A stretch of 64,000 nucleotides of DNA. It comes from Flagellimonas taeanensis. GTDB lineage: Bacteria > Bacteroidota > Bacteroidia > Flavobacteriales > Flavobacteriaceae. Both the position numbers and the translations under genes were made by a program. Positions 41,701 to 48,760 of the stretch are shown in pieces. The notes below the pieces were generated by a model, which worked only from the letters and a program-made list of their open reading frames with translations, did no database searches and was not told the DNA's origin. Location: contig NZ_QXFO01000009.1 of assembly GCF_003584105.1 (NCBI RefSeq), positions 155,718-219,717 of the forward strand, given 5' to 3'. Every line of letters starts with the position of its first letter. Position 1 is the first letter of the stretch.

Positions 41701-41813
41701 TGGCGATCGAAGCCGCCGTGTTGGCCCATGAAAAGACGCAGGAACAGTTGCAGGGCCGAGCTCCCAAAAAGGTGATCGTGGTACCGGGCAAGATCGTCAA
41801 TATAGTAGGATAG
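38733..41813 (+). CDS. leuS: leucyl-tRNA synthetase with in-frame repeat insertions
   Basis: 1026 residues. The class I signatures are PYPSGAGLHVGHPLGY (HIGH motif, near 43) and VEKMSKSKYN (KMSKS, near 797). The editing domain begins at FTTRPDTIFGVSF (about 336). It charges tRNA-Leu and edits mischarged products. Three palindromic repeats are read through in frame: residues 295-331, 579-602 and 860-867. The block around 700-785 is AT-rich relative to its surroundings. The catalytic and editing motifs are intact, so it is probably functional and essential. E. coli LeuRS has 860 residues; Bacteroidota forms are longer, with an extra segment before KMSKS. Confidence 0.96.
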   Translation: MMNYDFREIEAKWQKYWAENETFKASNHSDKPKFYALSMFPYPSGAGLHVGHPLGYIATDIYSRYKRHKGFNVLHPMGYDSFGLPAEQYAIQTGQHPAITTENNIKRYREQLDQLGFSFDWSREVRTSNPHYYKWTQWIFIQLFNSWYNKTSDKAENIETLVSVFEKEGNANVQAACDEDTPIFSAEDWNGFSAKTKQELLLKYRLTYLADTEVNWCPALGTVLANDEIVNGVSERGGHPVIRKKMTQWSMRITAYAQRLLDGLDNIDWPQPLKDSQTNWIGRSEGASVTFNVLDAERSRSDNNVISGDNITSSAVEKSQKEVISTPLNHPYQIEVFTTRPDTIFGVSFMTLAPEHELVAKITTPEQKAEVEAYVEATAKRSERDRMADVKTVSGVFTGAYAEHPFTKEPIPIWIGDYVLASYGTGAVMAVPCGDQRDYDFAKHYNIPIPNIFEGVDISEEAFADKESTIIANSDFLNGLSYKEATKKAIAELEKIGHGKGKVNYRLRDAVFSRQRYWGEPFPVYYVDGMPQMIDLEHLPLELPEVEKYLPTETGEPPLGNATHWAWDAKNKKVVSNDLVTLSAVEGSDKGDGMLNQVQHDGIYPLELNTMPGWAGSSQYFNRYMDPRNNEAIFSKEAIDYWQDVDLYIGGSEHATGHLLYSRFWQHFMFDRGYVPKAEYAKKLINQGMITGTSAFVYRIHTLNRKAYFVSKNLFDHEKNALYGYELEKLVQIEFDNPEERDLMYKIQALHAEVSMINSADELNIEAYKSWIPEFKDATFILEDGKYIVGREVEKMSKSKYNVVNPDAICEEYGADSLRLYEMFLGPLEQSKPWNTAGITGVSSFLKKLWKLYTPFFDSDAERSRSVTEAEPTADNLKTLHKTIKKVEEDIEHFSFNTSVSTFMICVNELTAQKCTSRAILEPLAVLVSPYAPHIAEELWERLGHTKSIAEVPFPKFEGKYLVESSKEYPISFNGKMRFKLEFPTDMDSMAIEAAVLAHEKTQEQLQGRAPKKVIVVPGKIVNIVG
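39615..39723. repeat. palindromic repeat inserted in frame in leuS (copy 1)
   Basis: Contains GACGCTGAGCGTAGTCGAAG (39615-), CACTTCGAGCGCAGTCGAGA (39665-) and GATTTCGACTCCGCTCAATC (39701-). It encodes residues about 295-331, between NVLDAE-like sequence and HPYQIEVFTTRPD, just before the editing domain. Confidence 0.85.
40467..40537. repeat. palindromic repeat inserted in frame in leuS (copy 2)
   Basis: Two hairpins: ACCCTGAGCGCAGTCGAAGGGT (40473-40494 in parts) and ATGCTGAATCAAGTTCAGCAT (40512-40532 in parts), flanked by CTTGTC and GACAAG. Encoded peptide: VTLSAVEGS then MLNQVQHDG, residues about 579-602. Confidence 0.85.
41310..41333. repeat. palindromic repeat inserted in frame in leuS (copy 3)
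   Basis: GACGCT...AGCGTC hairpin. Its first 22 bases are identical to 39615-39636 and are read in the same frame (DAERSRS). Residues 860-867. Confidence 0.82.
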
Positions 41814-41838
41814 CTATAAAATGGATTTTTGGAGAATC

Positions 41839-41930
41839 TTTTTGTCGTCATTCCGAATTTATTTCGGAATCTCATCCATATCTATAAATAGTTTAATGAG
41901 AACCTGAAACAAGTTCAGGTTGACGAAAAA
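41839..41930. repeat. composite palindromic repeat downstream of leuS
   Basis: Inverted ATTCCGAA/TTCGGAAT (41850-41870) and AACCTGAA/TTCAGGTT (41901-41921) lie within outer arms ending GTCGTCA and TGACGA. It starts 25 bases after the leuS stop. Confidence 0.82.
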
Positions 41931-41961
41931 TTTAGCCTTTCCATAAATAAGGACAGTCCTT

Positions 41962-41992
41962 AAAAATGCACGCTTTTCGGCGTGCATTTTTA
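41962..41992 (+). terminator. terminator of leuS
   Basis: Stem AAAAATGCACGC/GCGTGCATTTTT with a TTTTCG-type loop and a T-rich tail, about 150 bases past the stop because a repeat lies between. Confidence 0.88.
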
Positions 41993-42193
41993 TTTCATAT
42001 CCGTTTAACCCCAAAAAAATACAGGGTAATTCAATTTAAAAACAGTAAAAAATAAAATAACCCCTATAAAAAATAGGGTATAAAGTTAAAAAAACATCAT
42101 TTATGACTGTTGACCCCTACTTTTTGTCGATTTTATTTCTTGGATTCTGTTTTTTATATCACCTTTGGGGCATTAACTACAAAACATATCAAA

Positions 42194-43294
42194 ATGATAG
42201 TAGGGGTACCAAAGGAAATCAAGAACAACGAAAGTCGGGTTGGGATGACACCAGCCGGGGTTTTTGAATTGGTAAAGAACAACCACACCGTATATGTACA
42301 GTCCGGAGCGGGCGAAGGGAGTGGTTTTTTCAATCACGATTACCAGCGGGCCGGGGCCACTATTTTGGATACCATCGGTCAGGTGTATGCCATGAGCGAT
42401 ATGATCGTAAAGGTCAAGGAGCCCATCGCCGAGGAATATGCACTCATCCAAAAAGGGCAGATCGTGTTTACCTACTTCCATTTTGCATCCAGCGAGGCCC
42501 TCACCAAGGCCATGATCGAGAGTAAATCCATTTGTATTGCCTACGAAACGGTGGAAGATGAGGATGGGACCCTTCCACTGCTCACCCCCATGTCCGAAGT
42601 TGCCGGAAGGATGGCCATTCAACAAGGGGCCAAATACCTCGAAAAACCTGTAAAGGGGCGCGGAGTGCTCTTGGGCGGGGTACCCGGTGTGGCGCCAGGG
42701 CGTGTTTTGGTACTCGGAGCAGGTGTAGTGGGCATTCAGGCTGCTAAAATGGCAGCGGGACTTGGGGCCCATGTGACCATATTGGATGTCAACATGAAAC
42801 GCCTACGCCATGTGAACGACATTATGCCACCACACGTAGTCACCGAATTTTCGAACGAATTCAATATCAGAAAACATATAAAGACCCACGACTTGATTAT
42901 AGGCGGAGTTCTCCTGAAAGGGGCCAAAGCACCCAACCTGATCACCAGGGATATGCTCAAGGACATGCGTCCGGGCACGGTGATCGTTGATGTTGCCGTG
43001 GACCAAGGAGGTTGTGTGGAGACCACCAGGCCTACCACCCACGAGAACCCTACCTATATCGTTGATGATGTGGTCCATTACTGTGTAGCCAATATGCCAG
43101 GGGCAGTGCCTTATACTTCTACAGTTGCCTTGACGAATGTAACACTGCCCTATGTGCTAAAACTGGCCAATACAGGATGGCGAACCGCCTGCAAACTGGA
43201 CAAGTCCCTGGGCAAGGGATTGAACATTGTGGAAGGCGATATCGTTTACAAAGAGATAGCCAAGGCGTTCCAATGGGAGCCGGTCTTGGCCTGA
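42194..43294 (+). CDS. ald: alanine dehydrogenase
   Basis: 366 residues from the ATG at 42194, where the canonical start IVGVPKEIKNNESRVGMTPA begins; an upstream ATG at 42110 adds residues not found in the family. Other signatures: HFASSEALTKAMI, GVPGVAPGRVLVLGAGVVGI (NAD loop) and DVAVDQGGCVETTRPTTHEN. It interconverts alanine with pyruvate and ammonia. Residue numbers and motifs are normal. Single gene, closed by a terminator. Confidence 0.97.
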   Translation: MIVGVPKEIKNNESRVGMTPAGVFELVKNNHTVYVQSGAGEGSGFFNHDYQRAGATILDTIGQVYAMSDMIVKVKEPIAEEYALIQKGQIVFTYFHFASSEALTKAMIESKSICIAYETVEDEDGTLPLLTPMSEVAGRMAIQQGAKYLEKPVKGRGVLLGGVPGVAPGRVLVLGAGVVGIQAAKMAAGLGAHVTILDVNMKRLRHVNDIMPPHVVTEFSNEFNIRKHIKTHDLIIGGVLLKGAKAPNLITRDMLKDMRPGTVIVDVAVDQGGCVETTRPTTHENPTYIVDDVVHYCVANMPGAVPYTSTVALTNVTLPYVLKLANTGWRTACKLDKSLGKGLNIVEGDIVYKEIAKAFQWEPVLA

Positions 43295-43315
43295 AACTTA
43301 CATTTTGTCAGATAA

Positions 43316-43347
43316 AAGGCCCCGTCAAATATTGGCGGGGTTTTTGC
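43316..43347 (+). terminator. terminator of ald
   Basis: Stem CCCCGTCAA/TTGGCGGGG (one G-U) followed by TTTTTGCTTT, about 25 bases after the stop. Confidence 0.88.
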
Positions 43348-43386
43348 TTTAATATGGTATATTTATGATACCAAAATAGAAAAGCT

Positions 43387-44088
43387 ATGATGACATATTA
43401 TATATTGATAGGTGCCATCGCACTGGTCAGCTGGTTGGTCAGCAATCAATTGAAGAGCAAGTTCAAGAAATATTCACAAGTGCACCTGCGCAATGGGATG
43501 AGCGGTGCCGAGATTGCCCAAAAAATGTTGGACGACCATGGAATCAGGGATGTCAAGGTCATTTCCACTCCAGGAATGTTGACGGATCATTACAATCCAA
43601 AGAACAGGACGGTCAACCTGAGCGAAGGGGTCTATAATCAAAGGAATGCAGCCGCAGCAGCGGTGGCCGCCCACGAATGCGGGCATGCCGTACAGCATGC
43701 CCAAGCGTATGAGTGGCTGACCATGCGGTCCAAATTGGTGCCCGTGGTGAGCGTGACCTCTGGGATGTCCACTTGGGTGGTGTTCGGGGGTATCGCCTTG
43801 ATGGCCGCGACAGGAGTGGCTGGTGGTATTGGATTTTACATTGCTGTGGCCGGATTGATCATGATGGGTTTTGCCACCTTGTTCAGTTTCATCACCCTTC
43901 CCGTGGAATACGATGCCAGTAAAAGGGCATTGGTGTGGTTGAAGCAAAAGAACATGGTGAGCCAACAGGAATATGCCGGGGCGGAAGATGCCCTGAAATG
44001 GGCGGCACGGACCTATTTGGTGGCCGCAATCGGTGCATTGGCATCCTTGCTTTACTGGGCGCTTCAGGTCTTTGGAAGTAGGGATTAA
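43387..44088 (+). CDS. membrane zinc metallopeptidase (YugP-like)
   Basis: 233 residues. The zinc motif HECGH is at residues 96-100 (AAVAAHECGHAVQHA). Membrane helices flank it: about 3-18, 120-140, 140-165 and 208-228. Family hallmarks include MSGAEIAQKMLDDHGI and PVEYDASKRAL. These proteases are membrane-embedded and widespread, with unknown targets. It has its own terminator and is a single gene. Confidence 0.92.
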   Translation: MMTYYILIGAIALVSWLVSNQLKSKFKKYSQVHLRNGMSGAEIAQKMLDDHGIRDVKVISTPGMLTDHYNPKNRTVNLSEGVYNQRNAAAAAVAAHECGHAVQHAQAYEWLTMRSKLVPVVSVTSGMSTWVVFGGIALMAATGVAGGIGFYIAVAGLIMMGFATLFSFITLPVEYDASKRALVWLKQKNMVSQQEYAGAEDALKWAARTYLVAAIGALASLLYWALQVFGSRD

Positions 44089-44104
44089 AAAATAGTATAT
44101 CAAC

Positions 44105-44135
44105 AAAAAAAGGGGCCTTTAGGCCCCTTTTTTAT
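44105..44135. terminator. bidirectional terminator between the metallopeptidase and ferritin genes
   Basis: Stem AAAAAAAGGGGCC/GGCCCCTTTTTTA with a TTTA loop, between convergent genes. Confidence 0.92.
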
Positions 44136-44154
44136 TTTATAGTTGGATGAAAAA

Positions 44155-44673
44155 TTAATCGATCCATTTGGCAACTTGGTTGTCGATCATTTGAAGACCT
44201 ACACCTTCCGTGCCTGTGATTTCGATCATATCCAAAATGTCCCTGATAGTGTTTTCTTCCTCGACCTGCTCCATAACGAACCAATCCAAGAACCGCTCCG
44301 TGGCAATGTCACCTATCTCCCTCGCTTTTTTCACGATGTTGTGGATGGACTTGGTCACGGCCACCTCATGTTCCAGCGTGCTTTCGAACACATCCACAAT
44401 GGAGGAATAATCGTGGTTGATGTCCGTCACTTCTGGGGAAACAGGGCTACCTCCAGTGTCCACCAAAAAGTTGAATATCTTCATCATGTGCGCACGTTCT
44501 TCCTCTGTTTGTTTGAAGAAAAACTTGGCACTGGTAAAAAATCCGTTTTGTTCGCACCAAGATGCCATCGCCAAATAGGTGGCGGAGGCATGGGCTTCCA
44601 TTTTTATCTGGGCATTGAGCATATCCATGGATTCCACTTTGATGCTCATGCTTTGTCTAGCTATATCTTTCAT
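44155..44673 (-). CDS. ferritin (ferroxidase-type, iron storage)
   Basis: 172 residues from the ATG at 44673; an in-frame ATG at 44721 is less likely because it adds a non-family N-terminus. Four-helix bundle with ferroxidase ligands visible: Glu in KMEAHASATY, the EEERAHMMKIF helix and the later QVEEENTIRDIL. It stores iron and protects against iron-driven oxidative damage. Bacterial ferritin (non-heme, Ftn type). Single gene. Confidence 0.93.
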   Translation of the reverse strand: MKDIARQSMSIKVESMDMLNAQIKMEAHASATYLAMASWCEQNGFFTSAKFFFKQTEEERAHMMKIFNFLVDTGGSPVSPEVTDINHDYSSIVDVFESTLEHEVAVTKSIHNIVKKAREIGDIATERFLDWFVMEQVEEENTIRDILDMIEITGTEGVGLQMIDNQVAKWID

Positions 44674-44792
44674 AATTGATTTTTTGAAGTTGTGTATAGT
44701 GTAAAAATACTGAATTTTCACGGCATACGAAGGCTAAGTATTTAATTTTAAGCCAATTTAAGACTGAATAAAAATAAGGAAAAAAGGTCGGA

Positions 44793-45113
44793 TCAGGCGC
44801 TGACAAGCTCGCCTTCCGCGGATAGGCCCATGGCCACAAAACCCTGCTCTACCATTTTTTTAAGGTCCAAGATCTCAAAAGTGTTCAGGATAAAAAGATG
44901 TTCCTTGTTGCAGAGCATCAGTACTTCAAACCCGTGCTTGTTCAGGTCGCTATCGAAATGGCTCTCAATGGAAATGGACATGACCTTCTGCCGGAGCGAT
45001 AACAACTGGCAAAGGGACATACGGACCATTTTCTGGCCAAAATCGACAAAGAAGCACCGTTGCTGGGTGTCTTGGTATAGGGTGTAATATGTGGATTGAA
45101 CTATTACATTCAT
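44793..45113 (-). CDS. conserved hypothetical protein (106 residues)
   Basis: 106 residues, no signal or membrane helix. Sequence features: YYTLYQDTQQRCFFVDFGQK near the start, RMSLCQLLSLRQKVMSI and HGFEVLMLCNKEHLFILNTF; alternating beta segments suggest a small beta-rich fold. I do not recognise the family. It lies between ferritin and an Lrp-type regulator on the same strand, 38 bases from the latter. Small proteins of similar character occur near iron or amino-acid genes in flavobacteria, but no function can be assigned. Confidence 0.6.
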   Translation of the reverse strand: MNVIVQSTYYTLYQDTQQRCFFVDFGQKMVRMSLCQLLSLRQKVMSISIESHFDSDLNKHGFEVLMLCNKEHLFILNTFEILDLKKMVEQGFVAMGLSAEGELVSA

Positions 45114-45151
45114 GGTCCAAATGTAATATTTATTTAGATTGAATACAAATA

Positions 45152-45622
45152 TCAGATCTGTATTTGTCGATCAATTTGTTGGTTCAGGGAAATGAAGGTT
45201 TCGGTACGGGACACTCCTTCAATTTGTTGGATTTTTTTGTTGAGTACCTGCATAAGGTGTTCGTTGTCCCGGCAAAGCACTTTGATGAGGATGGACCAGT
45301 TACCCGTGGTATAATGGCATTCCAGGACTTCAGGAATCTTTTCCAGTTCTTTCACGGCCATGGGGTTGGACATGGCCTTGTCCAGAAAGATGCCGATGTA
45401 GGCCATGGTGGTGTAGCCTAAAACCCGTGGATTTATGATGAATTTGGAGCCTGTGAGGAGTCCTGCGCTTTCCAATTTGCGCAATCTTTGGTGTATGGCC
45501 GCCCCAGAAATGCCTATGCTGCGGGCTATTTCAAGGATGGGTCTGCGGGCATCCTCCATCAAAAATCTTAAGATTTTCTTGTCTATACCATCAATTTTCA
45601 CCGAATTGTTATTGTTTTTCAC
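45152..45622 (-). CDS. Lrp/AsnC-family transcriptional regulator
   Basis: 156 residues. N-terminal helix-turn-helix (DKKILRFLMEDARRPILEIA, with SGAAIHQRLRKLESAG) followed by the RAM ligand-binding domain (EVLECHYTTGNWSILIKVLC). It senses an amino acid and controls transport or catabolism genes. The gene upstream on the same strand encodes a saccharopine-dehydrogenase-like enzyme, separated by 48 bases, and may be a target. Alanine dehydrogenase lies 2 kb away and is another plausible target of an Lrp-type regulator. The ligand cannot be inferred. Confidence 0.93.
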   Translation of the reverse strand: MKNNNNSVKIDGIDKKILRFLMEDARRPILEIARSIGISGAAIHQRLRKLESAGLLTGSKFIINPRVLGYTTMAYIGIFLDKAMSNPMAVKELEKIPEVLECHYTTGNWSILIKVLCRDNEHLMQVLNKKIQQIEGVSRTETFISLNQQIDRQIQI

Positions 45623-45670
45623 ATCAACAGTTTGAAATTGTAGCTAAAGATATTCAAAATCCATCAAAAT

Positions 45671-47044
45671 TTAACTTGCCACCGAATCGGGATTATAGCC
45701 CAAATAGGGCACTTCATATTCCTTAAAATGTATCCCATGCGACTTCAACTCTGAAAGTATCGGGGCATATACTTCCTTTTTGATGGGAATCTGTACGCCC
45801 GGTGTGTTAATCTTTCCATTCAGGATCTGGAGCGTGGCCATGGCCACAGGTAGCCCCACCGTCTTGGACATGGCCGTGTAGGTGCGGTTCTCCCCAATGA
45901 CGACCATATTGGCATCAATCTGTTTTTTTTCGCCATTCAGTTCGTAGCCAAATTTGTGGTACATCACGATCATGTCCTTTTCATGCTCCTTCAAGGTCCA
46001 ATTATCCTCGAGGATGTATTGCAGCACCTGCGCGGGGGAAGCATTTTTCAGGGGAATTTTTTTATGACGATCAAAAAGGTTCAGCTCCAGCAATTTTCCC
46101 CACATGATATCGTCCTGGTCTATTTTGAGGTAGTGCCTCAGTTTCAGCTCCACGGAATCGGTGGGCGAATAGGGCAGGAACAGGTTTACAAATTCGCGAT
46201 AGGACATGCCCTCCGAATTTTCAATGGTGTAGCTGTCATCCGTCATGCCAAGGATCACGAACATTTGCCAAGCCTTCGAAAACCCGACCCTCCGCATGGT
46301 ACCTCGATAAAGTGTCAGCACATCTTGCAGACCGTAGGCTTCCCGATATTTCAAGGAATCCCGATTGGCGTAGGCCTCAAAGGTGCCATAACCTTCAATG
46401 TTCATGAATTCCGTCCTTCTAAAAAGTTTTTGGTAGGGGATATATTTATAGGTGCCCTCCTGAATGAACTTGGCCACTCCGCCCTGCCCGGCCAGGACCA
46501 CGTTGCGGGGGTTCCACGTAAACTTATAGTTCCAGAGGTTGGAATCGCTCTCCGGCGCCACCAGTCCCCCGGTAAAGGACTCGAAAAGAAGCATTTTACC
46601 GCCTTTGTCGCGAATACGGTCTATCACCTCCATGGCACTCATGTGATCTATGCCCGGGTCCAAACCAATTTCGTTCATAAAGACCAGCCCATTTTTCTTG
46701 GCCTCGCCATCAAGGGCTTCCAGTTCCTTGCTCACATAGGAGGCCGTGATCAAATGCTTTTTGTACTGGATACAATCCTCTGCGACCTTGATGTGCAGAC
46801 TGGCGGGCAGCATCGAAATCACAATGGATGCTTCGGAGACCGCCTTTTTGCGTTCCCCATCATTAAAGATATCCAATGTAAATGCAGTGCAATTGGGATG
46901 TGAGGTGAATTCTTTGGGAATATGTTCTGGATGAAGATCACCGATTTTCAGATGAAGGTTTTCTTCTTTGGATTTCTTCAAGATATAATCCAAAAGGTAT
47001 GAGGTTGACTTTCCAGCGCCAATGACCAAAATAGTACGGACCAT
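45671..47044 (-). CDS. saccharopine dehydrogenase-like enzyme
   Basis: 457 residues. The N-terminal dinucleotide fold has ILVIGAGKSTSYLLDYIL; the middle contains VISMLPASLHIKVAEDCIQY and GLVFMNEIGLDPGIDHMSAM, typical of saccharopine dehydrogenase. The enzyme acts in lysine metabolism, either degradation (splitting saccharopine to glutamate and aminoadipate semialdehyde) or the reverse. The regulator gene downstream on the same strand is Lrp-like. Direction of the reaction in this organism is uncertain. Confidence 0.9.
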   Translation of the reverse strand: MVRTILVIGAGKSTSYLLDYILKKSKEENLHLKIGDLHPEHIPKEFTSHPNCTAFTLDIFNDGERKKAVSEASIVISMLPASLHIKVAEDCIQYKKHLITASYVSKELEALDGEAKKNGLVFMNEIGLDPGIDHMSAMEVIDRIRDKGGKMLLFESFTGGLVAPESDSNLWNYKFTWNPRNVVLAGQGGVAKFIQEGTYKYIPYQKLFRRTEFMNIEGYGTFEAYANRDSLKYREAYGLQDVLTLYRGTMRRVGFSKAWQMFVILGMTDDSYTIENSEGMSYREFVNLFLPYSPTDSVELKLRHYLKIDQDDIMWGKLLELNLFDRHKKIPLKNASPAQVLQYILEDNWTLKEHEKDMIVMYHKFGYELNGEKKQIDANMVVIGENRTYTAMSKTVGLPVAMATLQILNGKINTPGVQIPIKKEVYAPILSELKSHGIHFKEYEVPYLGYNPDSVAS

Positions 47045-47054
47045 AGGTTTTGCT

Positions 47055-47062
47055 TACTTTTG
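47055..47062 (+). promoter_or_regulatory. possible -7 box for the DUF423 gene
   Basis: TACTTTTG matches TAnnTTTG in the divergent gap; the ATG is 60 bases downstream. Confidence 0.4.
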
Positions 47063-47121
47063 TTAGATGGATACTAAGGTATCAAATTGTTATATTTTTA
47101 AAAAAATTAGCATATAAAGTT

Positions 47122-47523
47122 ATGAACAGAACAATTGTGTTGATTGGTATCCTATTGGGAGCTTTGGCCATTATTTTGGGTGCTTTTGGGGCACATGGAC
47201 TGGAGAAGTTGGTGGATGCGTCCTCCATTGAGACCTTTGAGGTGGGGGTCCGCTACCAGATGTACCATGCCCTTTTTCTTCTTTTTTTGGGAATTTGGCC
47301 AAACTTGGCAGAGGCCCATAAAAAAAGGGTCTTTACCTTGATTGTCGTGGGAGTCGTGCTGTTCTCGTTCTCCATCTATCTATTGGCCCTGAACAGTTTG
47401 ACCTCGTTCGACTTTAAAAGCATAGGATTTTTGACGCCGATTGGGGGAGTTTTCCTGATTTTGGGATGGGTGTTTTTGGGATATTTTGTGTTGAAAGCGA
47501 AAGGAATGAAAGAGGTTGAATAA
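47122..47523 (+). CDS. DUF423 small membrane protein
   Basis: 133 residues from the ATG at 47122; upstream ATGs would add a non-conserved leader. Four membrane helices (about 4-24, 45-62, 70-92 and 102-124) with the DUF423 motifs LGAFGAHGLEKL and RYQMYHALFLL. Function is not established. Divergent from the saccharopine-dehydrogenase gene and convergent with a lipoprotein gene. Confidence 0.9.
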   Translation: MNRTIVLIGILLGALAIILGAFGAHGLEKLVDASSIETFEVGVRYQMYHALFLLFLGIWPNLAEAHKKRVFTLIVVGVVLFSFSIYLLALNSLTSFDFKSIGFLTPIGGVFLILGWVFLGYFVLKAKGMKEVE

Positions 47524-47529
47524 AAAGGG

Positions 47530-48513
47530 TCAGCTTCTTTTTTTGGAAGTATGATGGCCAAAAACCCAACCTACCTTTCCATTAAAATTGATTTTATACC
47601 AACGATCAGTGTTACCGTTGACTTCTTCCAAAGAAGAGCTTTGTTCAATGATGTCACAGATGTCCCCTTTTTCGACTTGAAATAGGACTTCTTCAGAACT
47701 TGTGCTAGGCTCATCCACGACGTTAACAGTTTTGGAAGTGATGCCCAGTTTATTGGAAGGTAGATTTTGGAACTGATCCAACTCATCAATATAGAAAGCT
47801 TCTTCTGAACCCGGATTCCCATACAATGCCTTACTCACCTCTTCAATGAGCTTGGACTTTTTAAAGTTGGGATTGTCCATGATATTTTCAAGCAGTTCAT
47901 ATTTCTTGTCACCTCCTTCTTCCATGGCACGCCAATATAGTATCCCCAACTTCACATCGAGTTCATTTTGGATGATGTTCGTTTCTCCCTGGACCCAACC
48001 TTTTTTCTCTTTCTTTAAACTCACGACTTCATTCCACCCTTCCTGTTCTCCGTCAAAAATGACCACCATGTCCATAGGCTCCAACTTTTCGCCCACGTAG
48101 GTCATGATATCCGGCCTTTTATACAATTCCCTTTGCCCGTTCACAATACCCAACTTTCCACCAATGGCAAATAAGTGCTCATAGACCCAGCCTTCGTTTC
48201 CATCGGACAGCTTCACTTTTATATATTCCTTGTCATCGTCGGCAATTTGTTTTTCGTCAAGGAACTCTACTTTTTCCCCAAAATAAATGGTAGTGATGTA
48301 CTTCGCATCTTTTCTGCCTGGGTTGTCACGTAAACCAACCTTTGGCCATAGGCAAGTAGCATATGGCTCCGCGCCGGTTTCTTCCGATGTTTTTGAATCG
48401 TCGGACCAAGTTGCTTCTGAATTCAGTTCAGTGTTCTTGTTGGGCGTGGAATTGCAGCCATACCCAAGCACAAGAAGAAAATAGATGATACATGTTTTTT
48501 TTGATGTTCTCAT
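47530..48513 (-). CDS. SH3-domain lipoprotein
   Basis: 327 residues from the ATG at 48513, where a lipoprotein signal begins (KKTCIIYFLLVLGYGC, Cys near 20). An acidic linker is followed by at least two bacterial SH3 modules: one with VGLRDNPGRKDAKYITTIYF and EGWVYEHLF, one near the C-terminus with TSKTVNVVDEPSTSSEEVLF and GKVGWVFGHHTS. SH3b modules bind cell-wall or protein ligands in the periplasm. It is a single gene and lies 6 bases from the convergent DUF423 gene. Confidence 0.82.
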   Translation of the reverse strand: MRTSKKTCIIYFLLVLGYGCNSTPNKNTELNSEATWSDDSKTSEETGAEPYATCLWPKVGLRDNPGRKDAKYITTIYFGEKVEFLDEKQIADDDKEYIKVKLSDGNEGWVYEHLFAIGGKLGIVNGQRELYKRPDIMTYVGEKLEPMDMVVIFDGEQEGWNEVVSLKKEKKGWVQGETNIIQNELDVKLGILYWRAMEEGGDKKYELLENIMDNPNFKKSKLIEEVSKALYGNPGSEEAFYIDELDQFQNLPSNKLGITSKTVNVVDEPSTSSEEVLFQVEKGDICDIIEQSSSLEEVNGNTDRWYKINFNGKVGWVFGHHTSKKRS

Positions 48514-48569
48514 AGATAAAGTTTTAGGGGCAAAATATAGGGATAGCACCGAAATGGCACCGCTGTAAA

Positions 48570-48600
48570 TTGACGGATGATGTGTTTGGGTTGACGGATG
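48570..48600. repeat. direct repeat TTGACGGATG x2 upstream of pckA
   Basis: TTGACGGATG at 48570-48579 and again at 48591-48600, 21 bases apart (two helical turns), in the divergent gap between the SH3 lipoprotein gene and pckA. Could be a regulator-binding site. Confidence 0.5.
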
Positions 48601-48731
48601 GGCAAGATTGGGTCAATAATCGACTATTGATCAACATCTACAGTTTTGATGGAAAAAATAATTTAACGGTATTTCATCTTAAAGTATTGGAAATACAAAG
48701 ACAAATAGAAGGTCGAAAAAGTATTATTTTC

Positions 48732-48739
48732 TAGCTTTG
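48732..48739 (+). promoter_or_regulatory. -7 box of pckA
   Basis: TAGCTTTG matches TAnnTTTG and lies 21 bases before the ATG at 48761. No -33 TTG at normal spacing. Confidence 0.5.
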
Positions 48740-48760
48740 CACTAACATTAAAACAAACAG

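Larger units (their letters stand above)
41814..42193. other. 380-bp gap between leuS and ald: repeat, terminator, AT-rich leader
   Basis: Holds the composite repeat (41839-41930), the leuS terminator (41962-41992) and an AT-rich stretch (about 42000-42100) with CCCCTATAAAAAATAGGG-like symmetry before ald. No gene is convincing here. Confidence 0.7.

Noticed and set aside
38733..41813. leuS as a pseudogene broken by repeats
   Set aside because: The frame is open for 1026 codons, HIGH and KMSKS motifs are intact and all inserts keep the frame, so function is likely preserved.
42103..42273. Possible 56-codon leader peptide with a hydrophobic stretch upstream of and overlapping ald
   Set aside because: It overlaps the ald start out of frame, shows no codon bias and has no attenuator-like hairpins downstream.
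45956..46903. Plus-strand open frame of about 315 codons opposite the saccharopine-dehydrogenase-like gene
   Set aside because: Antisense shadow; composition (many His, Phe, Gln) fits reverse-complement coding and not a real protein.
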